NCBI GenBank assembly: GCA_030949995.1
Contig: JAUZRY010000069.1
Coordinates: 1-32,740 of the forward strand
Direction: 5' to 3'
DNA: 32,740 nucleotides
DNA from: Ardenticatenia bacterium
GTDB lineage: Bacteria > Chloroflexota > Anaerolineae > Ardenticatenales > Ardenticatenaceae
Position numbers and translations under genes: made by a program. Positions 21,445 to 30,465 of the stretch are shown here, one piece after another (within the stretch, counting starts at the first letter, position 1; every line of letters begins with the position of its first letter). The notes beneath the pieces are model-generated. The model saw nothing but the letters and a program-made list of their open reading frames with translations, made no database searches and had not been told where the DNA came from.

Positions 21445-22110
21445 CTAAGTTTCCTCTCCGTGTCGGATCTGGGCATGAAGTTTGTCTATCAGAGCACTCA
21501 TTGCATCGATTTGCTCCTGTTGAGCCAGCACTATCTTGAGCAGTTCCAAAATGTGCTCGCCATATACTCTGTTAACCCGTGCCTGCCGAGATCCCAGACG
21601 ATTGATGTAGAAAAGTACTAAGTGATGTAATGCGATCCTAATAGAGCGGACCAACTTTCCTATCACAGGTAGTCTTGTCGGGCGAACCTCCAGATCAAGC
21701 CTCAAATAGTCCGGCTCCATTAACTCTGCAATCTTTATGGAGTCAACAGAGGACTGCCGAAAAAGGTGCTCATTATCCATATTCGTAGAAGGTGTTCCTT
21801 CGTCTGGTCCGAAGTCCTCTGGAAGTTCCTTGCGTTCGATAATCTTGGGCAAACTTGTCTGCATGGCGTAAATAGCCGCTCCCATTTCCTGAAGGAGTAC
21901 TGTCAACATCTCCTGGATCTGGAAAACTTTATCAAAGGCTTCCCTTACATGGGAGTTCTGCAAAGTCTCCAGTATCTCTGAACGCAATTTGCTTTGATGT
22001 GCTTTGGTTGATAGGATAGCCTCCCCAAAATTTTCCCGAGAAATGGTCCCTAAGAGAATTTCGAACTCAATGTCTTTTACAATGCGTTCCGGGGACGGCT
22101 GTCCTCTCAT
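21445..22110 (-). CDS. Coiled-coil/amphipathic accessory protein of the glycan cluster, unrecognised
   Basis: A 221-aa protein I cannot assign to a named family. Residues 1-85 are helical with heptads (HQSKLRSEILETLQNSHVRE, FQIQEMLTVLLQEM). A charged linker follows (about 90-120). Next comes IAELMEPDYLRLDLEVRPTR, then a basic amphipathic stretch (LPVIGKLVRSIRIALHHLVL). The end is a coiled coil (ILELLKIVLAQQEQIDAMSA). There is no signal peptide or clear membrane span. It overlaps the upstream double glycosyltransferase by 4 bases and sits 3 bases before the next. The basic-helix-plus-coiled-coil layout resembles the C-terminal tail of the GT2 at 24403-25722. A membrane-associated scaffold for the transferases is my inference. 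Confidence 0.7.
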   Translation of the reverse strand: MRGQPSPERIVKDIEFEILLGTISRENFGEAILSTKAHQSKLRSEILETLQNSHVREAFDKVFQIQEMLTVLLQEMGAAIYAMQTSLPKIIERKELPEDFGPDEGTPSTNMDNEHLFRQSSVDSIKIAELMEPDYLRLDLEVRPTRLPVIGKLVRSIRIALHHLVLFYINRLGSRQARVNRVYGEHILELLKIVLAQQEQIDAMSALIDKLHAQIRHGEET

Positions 22111-24416
22111 CGCTGGTCCTCCCGACTGGCCTCAAAAAGGCGGATGGTTTCTCGGAACACTTCTTCAAACGCTCTCGCCATTTCAATGTAAGTAAACCTA
22201 TCCAGTAGCCGCTGGCGCCCAGCCAAACCCATCTCACGCATCCTTTGGGGGGAATTGAGTAACGAAAGTATGGCTCCGGCCAATGCGCTGGGTGCACCTG
22301 GTTCAACTAGCAGTCCCGTGTGCCCATTTTCCACCACCTCAGGCACCCCACCCGTCCAGCAACCCACTACGGGCTTTGCATAGTTCATTGCCTCCAGATA
22401 GACGATTCCAAAGGATTCATAGAGTGACGGAGCCACAAATATGTCACAGGCTTGGTACAAATCCTCTAGTTGCTCATCAGTAACCTCCCCCAAGAAATCC
22501 ACATAAGGAGTATATTTAGAGTAGTTCTGTGTGAAGAAAGCGGGATAACTCATACCCATCTCCTTCTGAAATCCATCGTGGACGCTATTATCAGCACCTG
22601 CTATAACGAATTTGATATCATGAGGAACCCGTTCTACCACCAATGAAATAGCGTGAAACAAATCCAGAATTCCTTTACGTTTTTCCAGTCGCCCCACAAA
22701 CAAAACGGTAAAGGGGCCATCTTTTCGCTCTGGATCAAAGGGACGAGTTTCATTTTCTGGCACGGGGACAATTCCAGGTGGTATCACTCTTGAAGGGGTT
22801 GAAAGTGCTTTCTCGGAATTCCTCCTCACAACATCTCGAATCGCCGATGAAATGGGCACAAGAAATGTGGACCTTTCCAACAAAATTTGCTCCAGCATAC
22901 TCTCAATTTGCATATCTCGATTCCAAGAACCCTGTAATTCTGCTATTTGTTGGAGAGTTGTCTGGAGCCAAACAACTACTGGCAATAAGCCGCTTACCGC
23001 GGTGACCAGCCCCTCTGCTTGCCATAGAGGTGAACAGACAACCTCTATGCCCTCGTTCAGCACGAGGCGTTTTACCTGTTCGTAGACCGCATGGGAATAG
23101 TTTAGAATATGGTGGGCGTTATAGAACCACCTATATTGGTGATAGCGACTCAGCCGGTAAGGCACAGTGCAAACAAATACGCCGTCTTGTACGACTACTC
23201 TTTCCTCGTCTCCACGGGTTACCACATGGACACGATGTCCCAGCTCTTGGAGGCCTCTGGCAAGCATTTGAGTATAGCGGCCGATCCCGCCGCTACGAAT
23301 GGGCGGATAACTTCCGCTCAACAAACAAATCTGCAGCGGAGGATCGGTTAATTGTATCCGTGGGCAACGCGCTGACACAGGGTCAGGAAACGGATGAAAA
23401 GCCGAATGCTCATTTTGAAACCGTAAGATCGGCCTGGAAGAGCCTGACGCCTTCCATACGGAGGGCCGGAGCAGGATGCGAGGCATCAAAACTCCGTTCA
23501 GAACACCGCTGCCGAGAGCCAAGATCTCTCCTAAACAGCCCTGGATATATTGAAACAAACTCCACTCCTTGTTCTTAAGCAACTGGGTGTACCACAGCAA
23601 ATGGCCGTGTACCAAGTGAAGGCATCGCCGAGCAACACTGCTGGGAGAATCGCCGGCTTGCAGGCCGTTCTTAATGGCGAAATAAACCATGGAACGAGTT
23701 TGAATCCACCATTTCCCGATATTAGTGAACGATTTCCGATAGCGGCTCGACGCAGGAAAATGATAGACAGGGGCCTCTCTGACGGGAAAAACCGTCTTCC
23801 CAGCATGTACCATGCGAAAAACAAGATCAGCCTCTTCGGCAACATACTGATAAAACTCGTCAAACCCTCCAACCTCCAAAAGCGCCCTACGGCGGAAAGC
23901 CATATTACACCCCATCACACGGGCAAACCATTGTCTTCCCGTACCTGGAGGAGGCACAAGATGTTCCAACCACGAAGAGCAGACATCCAATTGCTCCCCT
24001 AACGAAGACATAATCCCAAACCGGAATTGGATGGTAGGTTGAGCAGGGTGGGCCAAGTATACCATCCCTCCTGTCCCATCTACCAACGGGTTCTCAAAAA
24101 GGCTTGCTAGTGATTCCAGCCATCTCCTACAGGGTACAGCATCATCATCAATGAAAGCCACTACGTCTCCTCTAGCTGCCAGCAGACCTATATTACGAGA
24201 ACGGGCCAGGTTGGCCTGGTCGCAATGGAGAATTTGTACGCGGCCTTCATAGCGGTTCAGTACTTCTAACGTATGATCACGAACAGGCCCAACTACGACG
24301 ATGACCTCAAAATTTGGATAGGTTTGGCCTTCTAAAGCCTGTAAAAGCACCTCCAGAGAATCGGCCCGATCCATGGTGTTGATTACGATAGAGAAAGTCA
24401 AGTCACATCTCATCAT
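22107..24416 (-). CDS. Bimodular glycosyltransferase: N-terminal GT2 fused to C-terminal GT4
   Basis: 769 aa. Residues about 5-290 form a GT-A (GT2) domain: TFSIVINTMDRADSLEVLLQ, the acidic metal-binding motif VAFIDDDAVPCRRWL, and EVGGFDEFYQYVAEEADLVF. Residues about 355-760 form a GT-B (GT4) domain: CLLSGSYPPIRSGGIGRYTQ, VLFVGRLEKRKGILDLFHAI and E-x7-E in SLYESFGIVYLEAMNYAKPV. Two sugar additions could therefore be made by one polypeptide. The start is 24416 or the adjacent ATG 24413, both within the 14-base overlap with the upstream GT2 gene. The 3' end overlaps the coiled-coil gene by 4 bases. Confidence 0.9.
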   Translation of the reverse strand: MMRCDLTFSIVINTMDRADSLEVLLQALEGQTYPNFEVIVVVGPVRDHTLEVLNRYEGRVQILHCDQANLARSRNIGLLAARGDVVAFIDDDAVPCRRWLESLASLFENPLVDGTGGMVYLAHPAQPTIQFRFGIMSSLGEQLDVCSSWLEHLVPPPGTGRQWFARVMGCNMAFRRRALLEVGGFDEFYQYVAEEADLVFRMVHAGKTVFPVREAPVYHFPASSRYRKSFTNIGKWWIQTRSMVYFAIKNGLQAGDSPSSVARRCLHLVHGHLLWYTQLLKNKEWSLFQYIQGCLGEILALGSGVLNGVLMPRILLRPSVWKASGSSRPILRFQNEHSAFHPFPDPVSARCPRIQLTDPPLQICLLSGSYPPIRSGGIGRYTQMLARGLQELGHRVHVVTRGDEERVVVQDGVFVCTVPYRLSRYHQYRWFYNAHHILNYSHAVYEQVKRLVLNEGIEVVCSPLWQAEGLVTAVSGLLPVVVWLQTTLQQIAELQGSWNRDMQIESMLEQILLERSTFLVPISSAIRDVVRRNSEKALSTPSRVIPPGIVPVPENETRPFDPERKDGPFTVLFVGRLEKRKGILDLFHAISLVVERVPHDIKFVIAGADNSVHDGFQKEMGMSYPAFFTQNYSKYTPYVDFLGEVTDEQLEDLYQACDIFVAPSLYESFGIVYLEAMNYAKPVVGCWTGGVPEVVENGHTGLLVEPGAPSALAGAILSLLNSPQRMREMGLAGRQRLLDRFTYIEMARAFEEVFRETIRLFEASREDQR

Positions 24417-25722
24417 ATCTTATTACCGTTTCCAAGAGTTTTATACGATAATTTATTCGGTTTACTGTTTGAATGATTTGGTCCATTATTTGCGCCATGC
24501 GGTCCATGCGCGCTGTATGGAGGGTATTTAACTCGGCTAATAACAGATAATCACGCTCGGCTAATAACAGGTAATCACGCCCTATGAGAAAACTGATCAG
24601 ACGTAATACAAACAACCTGAAAATCCGCCTTGGCCAAGGCTCAACATTTTGGTCCAGCGGCGAACGGAAATAGAAGCGCTGTAGCAGGTGATATTCCTGT
24701 TGCTGATCCTGTTGCCGAGAGGATTGCAAATCCTGATAGGAGGCTAGCAGCTTCTGTAGGGGCTGGAGGGTAACAGACTCTAACTGAGCCAGCGCTTCTT
24801 GTAAGACTGTTCCCAGTCCAACTTGTATCTGGCGGACGAACACTGGGGACACTTCTTCTCCGAGATCGCTTTTCCGGCGCATTATGATTTCTGGGAGGCG
24901 GAAGAGAGTGCGACGTACAGCAATGATTCGCGTAAGGGCTTCTTCAAGGGGACAGCCAGCTTCTATATATGTTACCTCGGCTTCAAAAAACTGATGCAGC
25001 TCGTGGCCATGAAGATGCTTGCAAGCAAAACGATACCGGGCACTATGATAATTGGCCCAATAGCGGAGCGGGGCGACTTGCCATTCCTTGCTACTTCGCA
25101 AATGTACAACGCGGGCCTGCGGCACACAGAGGGTCTCTATGCCGTGACGACGAGCCCGCAGACAGTAATCCGCATCCTCATAGTAAGCCGGATAAAAGCC
25201 TTCATCAAACCTGCCTACCGCTTCCCATACCCTTCGATGCAGGGCAAAGGCTGCCCCACTTACATATTCCACGGGACGAGGATTGCCATCTCCCACTTCC
25301 GTCAAATGGACTCCGATACACTCAGGGTGTTGAATCGTTGCTCCTGCATGATCTACCGTACCATCCTGGTTGAGAAGCAGGCATCCAATGATAACACCTG
25401 GTGAAGACTCTAAGACCTGAAGTATCGGAGCAATCCAACCTGGTTGAACAATACAGTCTTGGTTGAGAAGAATGTATACATCGCCCTCCGCTGCCTTTAT
25501 ACCAGCGTTCACTCCACCCGCGAACCCGAGATTCACTGGCTCGTGTAGAAGCCTCACCTGTGGAAAAGAAGTCCCAATTAGCGAAGCCGATTCATCCGCT
25601 GAAGCATTGTCCACGCATATCACTTCATAGAGATCCGATCCCGAGTGCTTGAACAGTGCTTCTAAGCACTCCGTGATAATCGTGGCACCGTTCCATACGG
25701 GAATAACGACGCTGATTCTCAT
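24403..25722 (-). CDS. GT2 glycosyltransferase with C-terminal coiled-coil tail
   Basis: 439 aa. Residues 1-240 are a rhamnosyltransferase-like GT-A domain: RISVVIPVWNGATIITECLE, VDNASADESA, the NQD variant of the DxD motif in VYILLNQDCIVQPGW, and YEDADYCLRARRHG. The remaining 200 residues are not catalytic. They contain helices with many Q/L residues, a basic hydrophobic segment (RRIFRLFVLRLISFLIG), the repeat RDYLLLAE twice, and a heptad coiled coil (MAQIMDQIIQTVNRINYRIK). It starts at 25722, overlapping the stop of the beta-helix gene by 4 bases. Confidence 0.88.
   Translation of the reverse strand: MRISVVIPVWNGATIITECLEALFKHSGSDLYEVICVDNASADESASLIGTSFPQVRLLHEPVNLGFAGGVNAGIKAAEGDVYILLNQDCIVQPGWIAPILQVLESSPGVIIGCLLLNQDGTVDHAGATIQHPECIGVHLTEVGDGNPRPVEYVSGAAFALHRRVWEAVGRFDEGFYPAYYEDADYCLRARRHGIETLCVPQARVVHLRSSKEWQVAPLRYWANYHSARYRFACKHLHGHELHQFFEAEVTYIEAGCPLEEALTRIIAVRRTLFRLPEIIMRRKSDLGEEVSPVFVRQIQVGLGTVLQEALAQLESVTLQPLQKLLASYQDLQSSRQQDQQQEYHLLQRFYFRSPLDQNVEPWPRRIFRLFVLRLISFLIGRDYLLLAERDYLLLAELNTLHTARMDRMAQIMDQIIQTVNRINYRIKLLETVIRYDEM
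24532..24579 (-). repeat. 24-bp tandem duplication in the GT2 tail
   Basis: Units 24532-24555 and 24556-24579 differ by one base and encode RDYLLLAE twice. The near identity points to a recent in-frame duplication that lengthens a helix by about two turns. Confidence 0.85.
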
Positions 25723-27816
25723 CGCACCCCTCGCGCAATGAGTGGGAGAAACACAAAGCGATCGGTTGGAAAGGCTTCTACTGTATTGGAACTTTCTATC
25801 AACCTACTGTTGGCATCCAAAGCGTCCACGCGGAGAAGGTAGCGTTGGTAGTTGGTCAGATTAGATAAAAGGTAGGAAGAGGCGGAGGAGTCAGCGGTTA
25901 ATGTGGTACAGTTACTGGTGCTTTTTTCACAAATGTGAATTTGATAGTGGCTAACCCCTTTTACAAGCGCCGTGTTAGTATTCCACCGCAAGAATAGTGC
26001 GCCGTCTAATGGAGTAACACTCAGGTATATAGGCACATACTCATCTGCTCCAATATCTGACTTTTCGCCAAAGGGACGCGGTTCACCGTCAATATCCGTG
26101 ACGTAGTAGGAGGAAGGAGAAACCTGGTCTATAGCAACGGAACCTTTCTGCAAATGGAAGTCCGTGGACAGTTTGGGGTCTCCTTCTATTTGATTCGTTA
26201 CAGTTAAGACCGCCCCCGAAAACCAAGTGGAAGCGTTTCCGCCAGCATTTTCCCAGAAAACTACGTTCTCAAGGATAACCACATCGCCTTCTTTCTGCGA
26301 AATAACAGCGGCCCTTGGGTAGGCACTGGTAGGATGAAAGGCGATAATACTGTTGCTGATACGAACACGACTTTCTGTAAAGTTATGCAGAGCTATTACA
26401 GCTGGAGCTACCATGGTAGAGAGCACCGAGTTCGAGACTATGGTGGCGTAGTTAATAATGACCTCGGCATCCTGAGCAAAAATCCCACCACCGCCTCCCC
26501 AGCGATTTTTTCCAGACCCTGCTTCAGCACGGTTGTGAGCCAAAACTAAATTCGTCCCTGATACCTGCATAACATTAGAGGGAAGTGCCTTGGTAAGGTG
26601 TAAAGCACCCCCCGCGTGTGTCCAGCGTACACGCCATTGCCCCCAATTGCGTGGTTGTTCTCGATCACCAAATCGGACAAAACCAGTTGACTATCTGTGG
26701 CCATCACTCCCCCGCCACTAGATTCTCCTCCTCGGCCGGAAGAAGAATCTCCTCCATAAGCCTCGTTATTCCTGATTTCTCCGCCCATCACAGTTCCTGA
26801 ACTGTATTCAAAGAGAAGCCCTCCTCCCGACCCAAAACCTCCGAACTCGGAACCATCGCCTGCTCTGACAACGTTCCCCTCTACAATGATATTCCTAAGC
26901 TCTACAGAATTATACTGAAACGCAGCGCCTCCTCCCAGTCCGTCCGCCCGGTCCGTTGAGTCGCTCCCATATCCGCGTCCACCCGAGCCTGCAAAGGCTG
27001 TGTTTTGCCTAAGGATCAAACCTATTGCTACTATATCAGAATTCCTTGTGGCAAACAATCCTCCTCCTAAAGCATGAGCCCCTCGGGTCTCGTCTATGGC
27101 ATTCCCTCCTCTTACTTCGTTGCCTTCAAAAACGACATTCTCCAGGAAGGCGCGGCACCGTCGATAAAAACTGGCCCCTCCCCCTGAGGCGGCATGTATC
27201 CCACTACCTATTACTTTATTGTTCTTAAACACGACATTCATCAGCTCAACAGTGACAAATGCAGAGTCATCATAGGGGTGATCATTCAGACAATAAAGAC
27301 CGCCGCCTGAGAACAGGTCATCAGGGGGAGACGGTGCATTAACCAGCCCGTTCTGAATGGTCATCCCTTGAATGTGCACACGAATTGGGGGCACACTGAC
27401 GATGTTGATCACTCTGTGAACTCCCCTCCGTCTATTACTGTTTGCGAGGGGTCGGAAGAAGGAATATCCCAATTAGGCGGCGAGTAACCGCCTATGATAG
27501 TTATATCTTTTCCTTGTTGTCCAGGTCCAAAAGTGAGGTCCAATACCGCTGGCGCCCCTTCAGAAGCCATATAGAGGCCTTGAGCAACTTTGATAACTCC
27601 ACCGGACACGACTTTGCCTACAGCATATTGAAGAGTCTGGCAAGGTGACTGGGGAGTACCGCAGGATGGCCCATTAGCTCCAGTGGGAGCAACGTGAATA
27701 ACCGTTCCGTCTTCCGCGTAAGTGGGCCGAACATGAACATGAGGGAGAGATGTATTAATAATGGTCGTCAGCGCGATTGCGCAGCATAGACTTGTTAGTA
27801 ACTTTATCCACTCCAT
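25719..27816 (-). CDS. Secreted right-handed beta-helix protein with FN3-like domain and FLPLI tail (two frame breaks)
   Basis: A signal peptide (MEWIKLLTSLCCAIALTTII) is followed by VIHVAPTGANGPSCGTPQSP, typical of choice-of-anchor-Q/parallel-beta-helix proteins. Then come about 450 residues of glycine- and asparagine-rich rungs (SGGGLYC, GGGLFATRNS, ALGGGLF, GGGIFAQDAEV). FDGEPRPF-type and SDIGADEY segments close the helix. An FN3-like domain follows (LFLRWNTNTALVKGVSHYQI), and the end is FVFLPLIARGVR. The frame breaks at 27423-27426 (C4) and 26608-26613 (C6), each consistent with one missing base; the joined product is 699 aa. Beta-helices of this type bind or process polysaccharide. It overlaps the GT2 gene, so it may act on the glycan made by this cluster. 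Confidence 0.8.
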
Positions 27817-27954
27817 TTGGCCTTTTTAATGAATAACCTCGTGAGTTTTTGCTATTATTGCTTTTATGTTATCCCGGTGTGCCGGGTGTGATTTGCATGG
27901 TTCCATCCCTGAGGGAAGATACAGTACCAGGACTAGGCAAGTCTCCAAGGCCTA
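27817..27954. other. Intergenic region with palindromes beside IS copy A
   Basis: No gene seen. It holds a 5-bp hairpin CCCGG/CCGGG (27873-27886) and a 7-bp one, ACTAGGC (27932-27938) with GCCTAGT (27950-27956), whose right arm contains the TA next to the IS end. No convincing promoter was found for the beta-helix gene. Confidence 0.5.
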
Positions 27955-27967
27955 GTACTTGACCACA
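27955..27967 (+). repeat. Left terminal repeat of IS copy A
   Basis: GTACTTGACCACA, identical to the left end of copy B and to the inverse of its right end; TA immediately outside. Confidence 0.85.
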
Positions 27968-27983
27968 TTGATTGTTTTGATAA

Positions 27984-29043
27984 TCATTCGTCTACCTTGG
28001 GATAATGCCGATGAAACTTCTCCCGAGCTTGGGAAGTCGTAAAGCGCCAATCGACCGTCGCTTGGGCCGCATTCCGGGCTTCTGCCCAGGCCTGCACCTC
28101 CCGTTCCACCGCGGCCATATCTGGCAATCGTCGGCGCAAACACTGCCGTTCCAAAATGGAAAACTCGATCTCCACCATGTTCAGCCAACCGGCATGCTTG
28201 GGCGTGTCATGAAACTCCAACTTGCGAGTCAACCGCCGCGCTTCCTCCGGCGGAAAGGTCTTGTAGAACGCGGCCGGCGTATGGGTGTGCAAGTTGTCCA
28301 ATACCACCCGGATCACTTCCGCCTCCGGATACACCTCATCCACCAACCACTTCATCAGCGCCGCAAAGTCCTCCCTGGTGCGCTGCCCCCGCACCTGCAC
28401 CGCCCGCCAGCCGCGGTCCGGGTCCAAGCACAAAAACACCTGGCACGTCCCTTTCCGCTCGTACTCATAATCCACCCGCCGGGGCTTCTGGGGAGCCGCC
28501 GGCCACGGCTCATACACCTCAGCCAACAGCGCAACGGCCGCTCATCAAAGCAGACCACCGGCCGTTGGGGATCATAGGGCGCCGCATACAAATCCAAAAT
28601 GTCCTCCATGCGCCAAAAGAATTCCGGAGTCAACCGGCCAATACACCAGTGCTTCTTCTGCCAGGGCTTAAGCCGGTTTTTTTGAGCACACGGCGCACCG
28701 TCTCGTCGGAAATGCTCTCCACTACCCCCAGCTCCACCAACTTGTCCGCCAGCAGCTGCATCGTCCAATGCTCTCGCCCCTCCGGCGGGTCACTGCAGGC
28801 CAAGACAATAAGCGTGGCTTCCCCCTTGGCATCCAGTTTGGGCTGGCCCCGGGTCGAGGCCGGTCGATCACAAGGCCCTTTCTAACCCTTCCTGGACAAA
28901 GCGCTTGCTCATGTTGATCACCGTCGCAGGACTCACCTGCAACGCCTCGGCTATGAAGCTGTTCCTCCGCCCCTCCGCCGCCAGCAGCAGAATCCGCGCA
29001 CGCGTCAACACCCGTGCCGAGGCCCTGCCTTTGCGCAGGAGAG
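27984..29043 (-). pseudogene. IS630-family DDE transposase, copy A, decayed
   Basis: Order along the minus strand: helix-turn-helix part (RKGRASARVLTRARILLLAA, FIAEALQVSPATVINM), linker, then the DDE catalytic core with VVCFDE (first Asp), VIRVVLDNLHTHTP (second Asp) and LNMVEIEFSILER (Glu). All three catalytic residues remain. The gene is broken: the first ~25 codons are gone, a stop plus a 1-base insertion replaces the tyrosine codon near 28866-28871, the frame changes at the A7 run (28677-28683, T7 on plus), and again near 28530. No functional protein is expected. Confidence 0.85.
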
Positions 29044-30436
29044 GCGGAAGTCCTGACATTACTTTCGCGGTGTGGTTCTCAAATACGACCGGATGCTTCG
29101 GTTAAGCCGATGTAGCCGTCGCATTAGACGTATGAATCGTCCTCGTTCGTACCCTTCCACCAGCGTTCGCAGGCGGTCGATCTGTTCGACGTAGTAGGGG
29201 TTCCCTAGCCGTTCGCCCAATATCTCCTTATCCGGCGCACGGCGGGGGTGGCGGCAGAACTCGATCAGAGGTCGAGCTGCCTTATCCCAGGTCAACTCCC
29301 CTCGGGCCTCCTCGAACTCCCGCCTCCAGGCCTCCTTGGGCCTCCCTAGGAGTTCCAGAATCGCCTCTGCGACTCCCATCTCATCTCCATAATCTACTAC
29401 TATGCCCAGCCGGTATCTCCTCACTAGGTCGCTTGTCACGTCTCCCCCGCGTGGCAACGATGGGGAGCCCTGCCCAGATATAATCCAATATTCGACTGCG
29501 GAAGGCCAACCGAGTTTCCAGCGTGTTAAAGTGGAGGGTCAGCGCGACGTCACTTTCCAGCAGCACGGCGGGCCAGTCGGCGTAGGGTATCCAATCGCCG
29601 AAGAAAACCGCTCTTCCCAGTAAGCCCAGTTCCTGTGCCAGGCGGCGGGCTGCTTCGTTGTGGGTAGGTATCCCTTCTAGCCTGGGATTGGGATGCTTCG
29701 TGCCGGGGAAGATCAGGCGAACATCCGGGCGTTTCCGATACACTCGGGCTATTGCTTGGATCGCCGTCAATGGATCCAACCAGGGCCAGAGTCCTCCACC
29801 CCACAGGACCACCTTATCTGCCGGTTCGATGCCCGGCCATACCCCTTTGATCACCGGACGGGAAGCCGTAGGGGGGCCCTTCCGGCAGCCCGAAAGGTAC
29901 CACATCGATCAGCCGCCGTAGTGAGGGGTCCTCGCCGAATGTATACGGGTTGATCCGGCCGCTGGCCTCCAACAGACCTAGCCACCAATCTCGCTGGCGC
30001 TCGCTGGCGCAGATGAAGAAATCGCCTAGGAGACTCTGCTGCTGGAGTTGTCCCATACGAACGGACCAATGGCCCGCTGCATTCTGCGGATCGACGTGCT
30101 GATAGAACGCCAACCACTCCGCTAGGATAGGATCGTAGCCGTCGACAACGAGGTAAGCAGTAGACTGTCTCAACTGCGGAAAGTCACCCGCGATGTCGCT
30201 GGCGAACACGATCACTGTGGCGTTTTGAATCCAAGGTTCCAGCGAGGCCCATTCCTGTCTCCGGTATAAGGTCACTGAGAAGGGCTCTCCCTTGCCGACG
30301 GACGTCGCTTTCGTTTCGTCGGGAACAGCTAGAAGAACACTGAACTCCCGGCTCAGGACCCGCGCCAAGTGGTAGTATCGGATTCCCGGCCCGGCCATTC
30401 GTGTTCCTATTACATCATGACTAATAAGGACAACTA

Positions 30437-30449
30437 GTACTTGACCACA
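30437..30449 (+). repeat. Left terminal inverted repeat of IS copy B
   Basis: GTACTTGACCACA; exact inverse of 31471-31483. Confidence 0.92.
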
Positions 30450-30465
30450 GTGATTCATTTGATAA

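Larger units (their letters stand above)
27955..29043 (-). mobile_element. IS630-family element, copy A, right (5') end lost
   Basis: The left end is the 13-base terminal repeat GTACTTGACCACA (27955-27967), preceded by a TA target dinucleotide (27953-27954). It shares long near-identical stretches with copy B (30437-31483) up to 29043, where similarity stops abruptly. About 135 bases present in copy B, including the transposase start and right terminal repeat, are missing. The break lies 15 bases from the stop of the glycosyltransferase at 29059. Confidence 0.88.

Noticed and set aside
30437-30458. ATG 30456-30458 as the start of the glycosyltransferase
   Set aside because: Its first codons are read from the IS630 left terminal repeat; the real N-terminus continues on the other side of the element after 31484.
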